Shown piece after piece: positions 23,001-32,200 of a DNA stretch of 64,000 nt; within the stretch, counting starts at the first letter, position 1; each line of letters opens with the position of its first letter. The stretch spans positions 434,001 to 498,000 of the forward strand of contig CM077832.1 in assembly GCA_039720395.1 (NCBI GenBank). Direction: 5' to 3'. The notes beneath the pieces are model-generated. The model was given only the letters and a program-made list of their open reading frames with translations, ran no database searches and was not told where the DNA came from. This DNA is from Liquidambar formosana (lineage: Eukaryota > Streptophyta > Magnoliopsida > Saxifragales > Altingiaceae). Made by a program: the position numbers and the translations under genes.

Positions 23001-24127
23001 GGCCAGAATAGACATGGTTTGAGAAAGCGATCTAAAGCATTTTTATATTCTAGGGTTCAGTTAATCTGTTAATTTGAAAACTATGGGAATAAGGAATTAG
23101 TGGATTTTCTGATTTTAACAAGTATTTGTAGACATTATTACCCTTCATGAGTGGGGTTAATTCAGTTGTAAAGGGGTCATGATATATTTTCAACAAAATT
23201 AGTAATGTTATTATTGAACTATAGTATTTTTCGGCATATGAGATGTCAGAAATAGTGAGGCATCAACTGACATTCCTGATCTTTTAGATTATTGTTGCTA
23301 TACAGGTCAAAACATGTCATATATGTAGTTTTAGTTAGGTTGGTTGATCCATACAAGGAAGAGCGATAGGAAGGCTTTACTCTTTGTAGCCTTCTATTTG
23401 AGTTTTCAGTACATCTTGGAATTCTTCATTCAAGTAAGTTTAGATTAAATTTATATTTCATTGACTCCCCTCTTCCCCCTCTTTAACAGAGGCGATTACG
23501 AGACGTATCTGTACCAGTGAGTCATTATGTAGACAAACCTGATGATCACAAATCTGACGTGCCAGAGTTCTGCATTGATGCTGGATCCACTGGAAATATT
23601 GCCAGGTTTATCAATCACAGTTGTGAGCCTAATCTATTTGTTCAATGTGTTTTGAGCTCACACTATGATGTCAAACTTGCTCAAGTAATGCTATTTGCAG
23701 CAGACAACATACCTCCTTTGCAGGTTTCTCTCTCTGTCTCTCTCTCTCTGACACACACACTGTTGTATAGAACTTAGTTTTCTCAGAACTTGTTGAACTC
23801 ACATTCCAGTATTTAGGTCTACCAGTTGCTAATTTAAAAATCCATAGTGGTTCTTATGAATTCAAAATTTTATTTAGTGAATGTTTCCATAATTGCTCGA
23901 CTTTTTCTGCAGGGCAACTTTGAAATTGCTCCATTTGATAAATTTTGTCAATATACCTGTTCTACGTTGATTCAATTTTGGAGTGACTGACTGTAGCCCT
24001 TGCTTACTAACAGGAGCTGACATACGACTATGGCTACGCCCTTGACAGTGTCCTGGGTCCTGATGGCAAGATCCGACAAATGCCATGCTACTGTGGTGCA
24101 GCAGGTTGTCGGAAGCGCTTATTATAG
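5015..24127 (+). CDS. SUVH4: SUVH4/KRYPTONITE-like histone H3K9 methyltransferase
   Basis: Writes H3K9 methylation in nuclear heterochromatin and binds methylated DNA through its SRA domain, feeding CMT3-type CHG methylation (family knowledge). Exons: 5015-5635, 6560-6625, 8187-8255, 9383-9437, 9611-9720, 11466-11642, 14672-14770, 14962-15061, 16019-16068, 16164-16252, 18147-18306, 21388-21493, 21613-21795, 23490-23723, 24014-24127; about 743 aa. The lysine-rich N-terminus (1-250) has no domain. The SRA/YDG domain spans about 275-440 and contains YEDDLDNSDDVVYTGQGG. The Cys-rich pre-SET spans about 485-565. The SET domain has NHSCEPN (about 670) and YDYG, and the post-SET ends CYCGAAGCRK. The start is the first ATG of a long open exon. 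Introns 3 and 10 use GC donors. Exon 8 holds one extra G near 14980 that breaks the frame if the normal acceptor is used. Co-linearity with Arabidopsis SUVH4 is strong throughout. Confidence 0.93.
6038..6085. repeat. Oligo-T tract followed by oligo-G tract
   Basis: A run of about 16 T is followed by GGGGAGTT and then about 24 G, within SUVH4 intron 1. It is one of six T-then-G tracts in the window. Confidence 0.9.
6115..6420. mobile_element. MITE with inverted ends in SUVH4 intron 1
   Basis: The left end GTTTGGGTGTCC and the inner block TTTGATTGGCTCCAT are mirrored by ATGGAGCCATTCAATTT and GGACATCCAAATAC on the right. The tip resembles that of the MITE at 284-572, so they may be related. No coding capacity. 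Confidence 0.55.
8256..9382 (+). other. GC-AG intron 3 of SUVH4
   Basis: The donor is AAG|GCAAGT, the strong consensus that usually goes with GC donors. Joining at this point links I-S-K to M-I-E exactly as in the family. No GT donor at this position gives that protein. Confidence 0.85.
10152..10525. mobile_element. Foldback MITE in SUVH4 intron 5
   Basis: The left tip TAGGGTAAATTACAGAACCCCCC is mirrored by GGGGGGTTTTCTGTAATTTACCCTA on the right. The complementarity continues inward (CATAATTCCCCTAAAG against CTTTAGGGGGGTTATG; TTGCAATGTCCCC against GGGGACATTGCAA). The arms are about 130 bp and carry homopolymeric C/A and T/G blocks. The flanks allow a TA target duplication. Confidence 0.75.
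10405..10447. repeat. Oligo-T then oligo-G tract in a MITE arm
   Basis: The right arm of the intron-5 MITE contains a long T run (one C inside) followed by about 13 G. The left arm holds the complementary C run and A run (about 10180-10215). Confidence 0.85.
10656..10852 (-). mobile_element. 5-prime-truncated LINE insertion with a perfect 16-bp target duplication
   Basis: TCATATATGCTGATCA occurs at 10640-10655 and again at 10853-10868. The roughly 197 bp between them reads on the minus strand as a LINE 3-prime end: CATGTACATGGGCTACGCCC, then a TTAATATATTTTACTTCATC-like end and a short A run. The same kind of 3-prime end follows the LINE remnant near 53960-54085. Confidence 0.75.
12049..12340 (+). 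mobile_element. LINE reverse-transcriptase remnant in SUVH4 intron 6
   Basis: About 12130-12320 translates to a segment typical of the C-terminal part of plant LINE reverse transcriptase: D-P-F-V-K-K-F, K-L-D-G-W-K, S-L-G-R-S-I-T-H-S, then L-P-R-W-H-S-Y. The frame changes and no further ORF2 is present, so it is a dead fragment. Confidence 0.7.
12107..12129. repeat. Oligo-T then oligo-G tract
   Basis: Eight T followed by about 15 G, lying within or at the edge of the LINE remnant in SUVH4 intron 6. Confidence 0.85.
13009..14352. mobile_element. Non-autonomous Mutator-like (or hAT-like) element, 1.34 kb
   Basis: The left tip CATGGTTCAAAGTCACGG is mirrored by CCGTGACTTTGAACCATG on the right. 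The flanks are GTCTAAGAT (13000-13008) and GTCTGAGAT (14353-14361), a 9-bp target duplication with one mismatch; read as 8 bp it would fit hAT. Both ends are CpG-rich and dense in GTCACG/CGTGAC words, unlike the AT-rich surroundings. No transposase frame is present. Confidence 0.75.
13500..13615. repeat. 25-bp minisatellite inside the CpG-rich element
   Basis: Four imperfect copies of a unit like GGTCTTGCCATCGCAGGTCGTCGCC. The strong GC and CpG content makes this the most CpG-dense patch seen in the window. Confidence 0.75.
14962..15061 (+). other. SUVH4 exon 8 with a one-base insertion
   Basis: From the expected acceptor, exon 8 reads V-V-K-Y-W-A and then shifts: GGGCAGGAGAAA is found where GGGCAGAGAAA would keep the conserved frame. 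The exon is 100 nt instead of 99. A second AG at 14979-14980 (TTGGGCAG|GAG) would restart in the right frame directly after exon 7 and drop only the six residues VVKYWA, so a rescued transcript is possible. Confidence 0.8.
16384..16440 (+). mobile_element. SINE 3-prime-end fragment (probable)
   Basis: The stretch AGGGTTTGCCCAAAGGG, then TTCCTTGTTATC and an A-rich run, matches the 3-prime end of the complete SINE at 19418-19621 (AGGGTTTGCTTGAAGGG, then TTCCTCGTTATAACC and an A run). A second related fragment with A runs lies near 16735-16850. Confidence 0.5.
16493..16524. repeat. Oligo-T then oligo-G tract
   Basis: About 22 T followed by 10 G in SUVH4 intron 10. Confidence 0.9.
17704..18036. 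mobile_element. Two tandem copies of a 172-bp hairpin-forming element
   Basis: The units start at 17704 and 17876 (CGGTTATGTTCCCATCAGCA), so the period is 172 bp. Within each unit, GCATTGRGGGTTGTA on the left faces TACAACTCCCAATGC on the right. In unit 1 the pairing extends outward through GATATAA-type and CAGCACC/GGGTGTTG blocks, giving an imperfect stem of roughly 60 bp. TA microsatellites flank the pair. It lies in SUVH4 intron 10. Confidence 0.8.
18439..19294 (+). mobile_element. TRIM retrotransposon with three LTRs
   Basis: LTR1 is about 18439-18550 and ends TTAACA. A primer-binding site TGGTATCAGAGT (tRNA-iMet type) follows at 18551-18562. A 107-bp internal region ends in the polypurine tract GTGAGGGGGTAG. 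LTR2 starts TGTTGGAAAAATACC at 18658 and ends TTAACA at 19145, interrupted by an insertion at 18727-19097. It is followed by a second primer-site-like TGGCAGCAGAGC (19146-19157), a short internal stretch, and a partial LTR3 (about 19195-19294). There is no coding capacity, as expected for a TRIM. The arrangement LTR-int-LTR-int-LTR suggests unequal recombination. Confidence 0.8.
18727..19097. mobile_element. 371-bp insertion nested in TRIM LTR2
   Basis: LTR1 and LTR2 match up to TTTGG and resume at CCTCCACT. Between these, LTR2 carries DNA bounded by ATAAGAAGCA on the left and TGCTTCTTA on the right. The insert is rich in ACACG and GGACACGTGGATAC words, which also occur in the loop of the MITE at 22109-22420. 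Class unknown. Confidence 0.65.
19418..19621 (+). mobile_element. tRNA-derived SINE with a perfect 16-bp target duplication
   Basis: An A-box-like GGGGTAGCTCAATTGG is followed about 30 bp later by a B-box-like AGGTTCTAAGTTTGACTC. The element ends CTTCCTCGTTATAACC plus an A-rich tail. AATTGAGGGACAAGTC flanks it at 19402-19417 and 19622-19637. Complete, about 204 bp. Confidence 0.85.
20022..20080. repeat. Compound (CT)n(TA)n microsatellite
   Basis: An uninterrupted CT run passes directly into a TA run. It mirrors the (TA)n(GA)n block at about 19365-19395 at the other end of the same MITE. Confidence 0.95.
20396..20475 (+). mobile_element. Minimal retroposon scar (A tail with target duplication)
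   Basis: AAGAAAGAAAATCCTACTG precedes, and AGAAAGAAAATCCTATTG follows, an insert consisting of little more than TTGAT plus about 22 A and a GA run. This fits a LINE-driven insertion truncated almost to the tail. Confidence 0.55.
22109..22420. mobile_element. Mutator-like MITE in SUVH4 intron 13
   Basis: The arms of about 65 bp are near-perfect inverted repeats: GACAATACTTGGCTTCTCA on the left against GAACAATACTTGGCTCCTCA read from the right end, continuing through GGAGCAACTCCTCCTCCCTC and CATATTATGCCA. TTTTTCCTTG flanks the element at 22099-22108 and 22421-22430, a perfect 10-bp duplication. No coding capacity. Confidence 0.85.
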
Positions 24128-26245
24128 TGGACAAATTCTCAACTACTGTTTATGCTTTTCCTTCTGTTCTTTCTGCCAAAACATCAGTCTTCGGCTTGCA
24201 CCAACATTTTGTGTATGGAAGAGGTGACAGGTTACCGATCTTTGTCTATTGATATATTCTCTCTTTTACAAACGGGTGTAATCTTTGAAATCCCGATAGG
24301 GGGGAGGGGGTTGTTTGTGTTCCATAATCATTACACTGAATTGTCAATTGCCACAAGTCAACTATAATCATATATTTCAAAGAAATGAAAAACCAAATGA
24401 TAATTTTTTGATGAAATCATGGAATATGCGCATCATTATTTATATCTGATTATGGGGAATTTGATTAATATTACTGTTGAGTATAATATACACCCTTTGT
24501 TTTTATTATTTTATTATTTCAATTTGTGGTCGACTTTTGGCCATAATGGATGATTAAAAGTTGCTGTTTGCAGTATAATTTTTCTGATTTCCATTGTTTT
24601 GCGATGGAACGAGTCATGCTTTGTTAATCTCCTCTTCTTTTCTTTTTTCTTTTGGGCCCCCGCGGGGGGGGGGGGGGGGGGGGGGGGGGGGAGGAACTAA
24701 AGTATATTACATAAAAAATAAAAAATAAAAAAAAGAAAAAAAACCAAGTTAATCTTTTGGCATGCAGGCATGCACAATAAAATAAGTAATTATAATGGAA
24801 TGGTTTTGGTTTAGAATGGTTGTGAAGTCAACTATCCTGTATTTATTGTGCTAAAATTTGTAGAACTTGTTTTTCTTCCTGATGGAAAGGCTCAATGGGC
24901 AAACTAGTACTTCTCCCACATAAGTCGGATTCCCAGTAAATGTATTTTTTGTATCCTGCCACTCTATTACAGCAAACGATCTTGAACGTAAGGTTTAAGT
25001 GCATTGTTAAAGAAGATTAAATTAAGTTTTAGCTCACATCCAAACATCTGACCAGGGTCCCAGGTAGAATTAGGCAGATGTTTGGAAAAAATTTCATTAG
25101 GAAAAATTGCTAATGAGGCATTTAGACTATTTTAATTTTAGCATTTTAAAGTAGTGTAACCCAGTAGCATGTCGTTACTGGGAATTGCTAAAATAAATAA
25201 GAGCCATATTAAAACCCGAAATAATCCCTACTGATGCCTAAATCTATCACAGTCACCTTTCGCACTCCTTCCATGGCAAGGTCCACAGTCCCCACTATGT
25301 ACAATTCCTATGGTCTGGCCTGTGATCATTTTTTGGATGCATTGACATTTGGGCGGGTGATACTGATTCTACTTAAAAAGGAGAAACCTCGTTGCAGTGT
25401 CGAGGCCATGACAAAGCCTCACTTTAATGGAAGAAGAATGTTGGAGAAAGGGATACAATCTCCAGCGCAACTATATTCCCGTCAATACTATATTCTCTAG
25501 TGTCTTTCATCCAAACTCTTCTCGTCAGACAATGGTGGGTGGAAGTTGTGTGGTCATGTCGTTTTGCCTTTCATTGGATTTGATTCTTGTTTAATCTCTG
25601 TGGTATTGTATATCATTCCTCCGTCTGCTAAGTGAGCCTCTTAAAGCATTGCTCCCAAACCTATGCGCCCATCCTGACGTTCTTCTGTCAAACCACCCAC
25701 TGTTCACCATCATATAGAAATAATTTGGAAAACAGAAATAATCAGCAACTATCATGATAAGGTAAGAACTTGACAACAATCAATGCAATCAGGAATTCCC
25801 AAACTACAGTATTAACTCATTTCTTCTTGTCAAAATTGATTTAATATCTAGCAATCTATAGTTTTTCACCACTGAATCCTAGAAACCCACCCTCCCCCCA
25901 AAATAACAAATTTTGTTAGAGCAGTATTTTAAGGTCATGAGTATAACCTTATAAACATCTATTTGAGGGGAGGCCACTCGTAAGCTGAATATTTGGTCAA
26001 CGATTCCGTCTAAATTGTCGGATATCCATAAGCCCAATTACTGAAAGATCAGTCAGTAATTCCATCTAAATCCATTACATTCATCAGATAAACCATCCAA
26101 CTAGCAACAGGTGAGTAAGGTGCATGAGCTACAAAATTCAATATTAGAGTTAAGGAATGCCAAGTTACATACTAATGAAGTAAACTGTGGTTCAGTACAA
26201 AAGGAAATACCAGCATAGCACCTAACTGAAATGTCAGCATCTCAT
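24128..26245. other. 3-prime flanks of SUVH4 and TSSC4-like genes
   Basis: The first few hundred bases after 24127 probably form the SUVH4 3-prime UTR. The stretch just below 26246 is the 3-prime side of the minus-strand TSSC4-like gene. Apart from the poly-G tract at 24640-24691, no gene or complete transposon is seen. The open frames at 25234-25500 and 25591-25779 have no recognisable domain. Confidence 0.5.
24640..24691. repeat. T-rich stretch then GGGCCCCCGC and a long oligo-G tract
   Basis: About 28 consecutive G after a T-rich run and a GC palindrome (GGGCCCCCGCGGGGG). It lies downstream of SUVH4. Confidence 0.9.
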
Positions 26246-28062
26246 CTAGAAACGGAAGTCGTCCATCTCCAGACTGGCCTTCATCCGATACTTGCGTCTG
26301 GGTTTCCGTGAACTGTTACTTTTATCAGCTACTGCTTCTGGTTCATCTTCCTCCATCGCACAAATTTCACTTTCTCTGACATCCGCAGCTGCAATGCCAA
26401 CGGGCAAGCCCTTCCTTTGCATAGACCCCTTGCCAGTATCTTCCTGATTTTGGTTAAATTCAGTGCAACTTTTTACTGTTGAAGCATTATCTGTCTTCCT
26501 TTTTGGAGTAAAGATCACTGATTTTGGAAGTTCAAATGGCTGCGACTCCATGGTGTCTGACCTCCTAAGTGAATTAAGAAAATTCATACAGGCTTGACGA
26601 TTAGATACTTCATCAATCTCACTCGTTGAATCAAAAGTATAACATGTATACTTTGAAGGATTCCGTAGATAATCTGGAACTCCAGGATGCAGTAGGGGCT
26701 GCTCAGAAACTTCTTCTGAAATTGTTGCTTCTTCCATCACACATGTTTCCATTGCAACTTCTTCGCCTCCCCCAGATGACTCCTCGTGATCACTTTTACA
26801 TTCAGGATCGAACCGGACACGTTTTTGCGACTTTGAATCCGCCTGATTTTGCTTCCTCTTCAAAATCGATTTCAGGTTAACAACATCTTCAAATGTGTTG
26901 GTTTGAGCACTCTCAACATCTGGCACAGTTTTATCAGAAACCCTTAAAGAATCAAAACTTCCAGCTGCTTCTGCATCCTCTTTGAGCCTAATTTTTGCAG
27001 CCAAGTGATTTGCACGTGGATCTCTAATTACATCTCCAAATGAACCAGGAAGCTCATCATAAGTATCCGAACAAGTCCCGTAATCGTTGATATCTCGCAT
27101 ATACATGCGATCGCCATCTTCTTCCTTGCCAACAGCCACTTTGTCAAATGCATCTTCCTCTTCCTGCACAGTATCTCCAATTAGCCAATTCAAATAAAAC
27201 AGTTAAAAGGACTTCGCAGCCAAAATAAAAAAAAGAAGTGAAAGTGCATCAATTTTTTAAGAACTACGAACTCTTAATCTCAGGCAATGCAAGCAAACCC
27301 CATAAAATTACAATAGTGGTTATTACACAGGAATATACACTGGAAATTATGAGACTTTTGTTGATTGGAATAACACCAAAAATAAAAATAAAATAAAAAT
27401 AATAATTTTACAATTTCTCTCGGTTAGCCAAAACTATAAATTTACACATTCCCCTGATGGGTTATCTTTTTTCTTGTATCATTATCTATTCCTGAGTAAT
27501 TCAAACCGCAAAGAGATAGAGTTGGAAGGGAGAGAGTCAATGCATAATTTCGTTATTTGAGCTGTAGAAATTCTAAACGGAAAGCTATTATTTCCTATAA
27601 TTCACGCACACATTTATATAGACACAAAGGGAGCAATAAAGGTACCTCGTAGTCGAGAGTACAGTCCAATCCGACGGAAGACCTAATTTCCCATTCCTCG
27701 TCGTTGTGATCATCTGGTTTAGAAGACTGCATTGACGAAGCAGGCGCATCCTCATCGACGTCGTCGCCGTTGTCAAGATCGTCAAGATCCTTTTCCAGCT
27801 CGTCTTCACGGCGCTCTTTGCCGATAGCTAGGGGCTTCTTGTCCGACATCCTTCGATGCTGTTGGGTCGCGAAGAATCCGTCGTAATTGGAAGGGTACGA
27901 GGTGGGTTCGTCGTCGGCGCTGTCCCTGTCCCGATTCCATTCTCTCCTCTGGATTTCCTCGTCGGTGAGACTCCATAGAGAATTCAGAGACGGAGACGAA
28001 GATTGAGAGGAAGATAGAGAGCCGAAGACCTTGTCTACTCGAACTTTGAAGGTGTCCTCCAT
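26246..28062 (-). CDS. TSSC4: TSSC4-like U5 snRNP assembly protein with PP1-docking motifs
   Basis: TSSC4 proteins help assemble the U5 and tri-snRNP for pre-mRNA splicing (family knowledge). There are two exons on the minus strand, 28062-27646 and 27163-26246, giving 444 aa. The intron uses GAG|GTACCT and TGTGCAG|GAA, and both exons join in phase 0. The protein is acidic and low-complexity, with E/D runs at about 85-150. The diagnostic block is at about residues 300-335: VPDYLRNPSKYTCYTFD, then SEIDEVSNRQACMNFL, which matches the conserved TSSC4 core. Residues 238-241 read SILK and 254-257 read RVRF, the two classic docking motifs for protein phosphatase 1. The C-terminus is basic (RKPRRKYRMK) and may be a nuclear signal. 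The start is the first ATG of a frame running through exon 1. The frame is intact. Confidence 0.78.
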
Positions 28063-28172
28063 GGGTGACGGTGATTATGATGAAATGATGAAGGATAAAA
28101 TTTTAGGGTTTTAAGGTGGGTTACCGTACGTCGCGGGCGTGGATGTTCTCGTCTCTTCGAAGGACTGTAGGA

Positions 28173-28181
28173 CTTATATAC
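28173..28181 (-). promoter_or_regulatory. TATA-like box of the TSSC4-like gene
   Basis: Read on the minus strand, GGCGGTATATAAGTCC lies about 110 bp upstream of the start codon, a plausible TATA position for a short leader. Confidence 0.5.
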
Positions 28182-29277
28182 CGCCTTGACTAAGCTTATT
28201 TTGATGCAGAGTAACATGTGGCTCTGTCCTAAATAACACTAAAACGCTGCGTTTTGACATCCCGCTTCCAGTAGTAAGTTCCTATTTTTTCCTACATCCA
28301 CAACGGGCTAATTTTCAGTTGAGTTGCCTATATTAGAAGATCTATCAGATTAAAAAAAAAAATGTATTGCAGGTGAGCCGTACTTGATGTATTAAATAGA
28401 GGTGTAACCTTTAAGACGAACTAAGTTATTTGAGATTGTTTCAATAAACACTTAATCAAACTAGTTTATAGGATAAATAAGTTCAAATAAAATGCTACTC
28501 GACTTCGTAGATGTATTAATATTTGAAATAAATCATTTTGACTTCATTTGTATACAAAAATAAAAAAGCCAAAGTTAACTTTATTTTAAACCTTTTATAT
28601 ATCAATTTAAGTTCAAATAATCTAAAATTCATACGGACTACACTTCGAAAGAACTTTCTTTATGTGGGATAACAAAGTTATCAAGGCCTTTAACTCATCT
28701 TATCTCCTCTTCGACATCTGTTCACTCCAAATTGATACATACTTAATGTAATATTTCGTTAGCGATTAATGCTAAGAAGTTAATAAAAAAGGAAAAATAG
28801 AGAATCAATTCATGAGCCCACCATCCCAGGGAATAAGAATACTGATTTTCAATCTTACATTGCTAGTTAGATGAGGATATCCATAAGCCAGGTAGGTCTA
28901 AATTCATACCTCTGATGTTTTATTCTATACATTTTTCCTCAATCGTACTCATGGAATGTGGATTTAGCAAAACAATGTTTGGATTTAGGACCAATCATAT
29001 CCATAAACGGATAAAAATAATGAACTTTCAAAATCGTTCTAGCTAACAAGCAAGGGAAGTCGTCCCCACTGCTGCTGAAGTGCACTTCCCTTGGGACAAA
29101 AGGAAGAGCTCGCTTCCACGCGAGAACGACACATACACACAGCAGAGTTACCCATGTGAACCCCCCAACTCTATAAACGTCAGCCTCAGCTTCGACAGTT
29201 CGACCTAACCACTCCTTGGACTTTTCATTTCCACGAGAGTTTCGAGCTTGAGAGCAGAGCTCGGTCTGCAGCGCCCA
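28182..29277. promoter_or_regulatory. Divergent intergenic region between TSSC4-like and mannosidase copy 1
   Basis: About 1.2 kb separates the two start codons, which face away from each other. A TATA-like CTATAAAC lies at about 29171-29178, roughly 100 bp before the mannosidase start. The rest is AT-rich with no gene or complete transposon. Confidence 0.5.
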
Positions 29278-32200
29278 ATGGCGATGACGATGTTCTTCAC
29301 AGTTCTTCTGGCGGGACTTCTATGCGTGCAATCCGAGTATATCGCTTACAACACTACACACAGGATCGTCCCCGGCAAAATCAACGTCCATTTGGTTCCT
29401 CACTCTCACGACTGATGTTGGATGGCTCAAGACTGTTGATCAGTACTACGTCGGTGCCAATAATTCAATTCGGGTAATTTTTTTTTCCCTCTCCCCCATA
29501 TATATGTATACATATGCATATATGTATGCGTGTAATCGTGATTGATATGTAGAGGTATTTCGTGCAATCTAAAGTGATTTTGTTGCTGGTTTGAACAACA
29601 GGGAGCTTGTGTTCAGAACGTGTTGGATTCTGTCATTTCTGCGTTATTGGATGACAAGAATCGGAAGTTCATCTATGTTGAGATGGCAAGATTTTTTGTT
29701 TCTTCTCTTTTCACCTTTTTAGAACTCTGCTTGGTTCCCGAGAAGACTGAGGAAAAGAAAAAGGAAAAACCTAAATTTTGAATATTATTTCTTAGGTTAT
29801 TTGATTTCGGAGAAACCTAAAGACTCACCTCACCCAAGCCGCAAATAGTTGTAGTAGGCTAAGTTGAGTGGGGGTTTTCGTTTTCCAGGTCTCAATGACA
29901 TAAATTTTGTTTATTTTATTTTCTGACATTTTCTTAGCAACCAAACGGAGCATTAATCTTTAAAAATTTCGCCTTTGAAGTGCATATGAACGATTGGTGG
30001 TCTTGATTGATCTGTTCGCTTGTTCAGGCATTCTTTCAGCGATGGTGGAGACAGCAAAGCGAGGTACTTCAGGCTAAAGTCAAGGAACTCGTCAATTCGG
30101 GTCAGCTAGAGTTCATGTAAGATTTGTTATCTTACTTTTCATTTAATCTGTTGTTTACCATAATCGTAATTGACCATCTTCTGAGAATGGCAATTTCTTG
30201 AGTAATTGTTTTATGTACAGAAGTATAGATTCTTCAATAGACTGTTCACATTGCCCGCATTTTGTAGTTATAGAAATTGTCACTTGTTCCCCTTGCATCT
30301 AAAAAGTTTTTTATTTGGTTGAATTTTAAAGAAATGGGGGTATGTGTATGCACGATGAGGCAACCCCGCATTACATTGATCTGATTGATCAGACAACTCT
30401 AGGCCATCAATTTATTAAGGATGAATTTGGCAAGATTCCTAGAGTCGGTTGGCAGATCGATCCTTTTGGACATTCTGCTGTTCAAGCTTACTTGCTTGGT
30501 GCAGAGGTATGTCTCACACACATTTGTAGTTCCTCTACAGTTCCACCGTTTATATTTACAGTTTTGGATGACTTCAATTTTATATTGCAGTTAGGATTCG
30601 ACTCTCTCTTTTTTGCCCGGATTGATTACCAAGACAGAGCTAAGCGAAAAGATGAGAAGAGTCTTGAGGTTGTATGGCGGGGTTCTAAGTCCCTTGGCTC
30701 ATCTTCACAGGTTAGGGGCTTTGATTCTCATTGTATTGCTTTGTTTACCATTTGCCCTTAGAATTTAGTGTTATTTCTATTTTCTGATTACAACTTTTTT
30801 ATGTAGTGAAATAATTATATGGTTTGTGTTTTTTTTTTTCTCTATTTTTGGTATTCCTCCCATCATTTGCAGATATTCACTGGTATATTTCCCAGACATT
30901 ATGACCCTCCTGATGGTTTCACATTTGAAATAAATGATATCTCCCCTCCTATTCAGGTAATATTGATAAAGATATATGTGATGCTTTTGATTTTTCTGCT
31001 TTAGAATTCATTTAGATATATATAATTCCTTTTGATCTGACAATAGTTTTGCTAAAGATATATGCAGTGCTTTTGATTTTTGTGCTTTAGAATCCATTTT
31101 GACTTGATTTGACAATATGTGATTGAAGGATGACATTCTCCTGTTTGACTATAACGTTCAAGAGAGAGTTGATGACTTCGTAGCTGCTGCTGTATCACAG
31201 GTATGATTTAGGAATGATATTATACTTTTCTGTGTTTGCTCTGCACCACCATTTCCTGTCTGCTGCAGCATAGGCTTAAAACTTGAGACCATCTATCACT
31301 AAAAAGCAAGAAAAAAGGGAAAAAAAAGAGGGAACATGGAGCAGTAAAGGAGGGATCTCGAATGTAAAATGAAAGTTCTTTTTTTTGCCCTTGAAGTTCT
31401 CTTAACTCTATGTTAATTGCAGTTAACAAACTGTTTTCTTAGGCTAATGTAACCAGGACGAATCATATAATGTGGTGCATGGGGACAGATTTTCGGTATC
31501 AATATGGAAATTCATGGTTCAGGCAGATGGACAAGTTTATTCACTTATGTCAACAAGGTACTCGTTCTCCATAAGCCTACCCGAAAATGAGGTTTTTGTG
31601 AAGGCAGATGTATGTGTGTCATTTATTATATGACTTCATGGTTTTACTTCTTTTCTTCTGCTTATTTATTATTTAGATCTCTATTTAAATTTTGGAGTTA
31701 CTAATTTTATTTTGTTTTAAACACTCACAGGATGGGCGTGTCAATGCTCTATATTCAACCCCCTCCATTTATACAGGATGCAAAATATGCAACAGATGAA
31801 TCATGGCCTCTCAAAACTGACTGATTTCTTCCCGTGAGTTTGATAGTGACATTGTTTTAAATTCAGTACCCTTATTATGTTTACTTCCAAATGTTGCTTT
31901 AAAAATTACTCCGTTTTTCAGGTATGCAGATAAACCTAATGCATATTGGACAGGTTACTTTACAAGTAGACCAGGATTTAAAGGTTATGTCAGAATGATG
32001 AGTGGTTACTATCTGGTATGATCATTGGACCCCCTTTACTTTACAGAAAGTAAGCATATTATGTCCTGCTAGGCTCTTAAGCTTTTTTGAAAGCACGTTT
32101 TTACCTCCTTTGTTCATGATTAGGCAGCAAGGCAATTGGAATTTTTCAAAGGCAGGACTAATTCGGGGCCAAAAACAGATACACTCGCCGATGCTTTGGC

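Noticed and set aside
25234..25500. 88-codon frame downstream of SUVH4
   Set aside because: No domain, no splice context and no compositional sign of coding.
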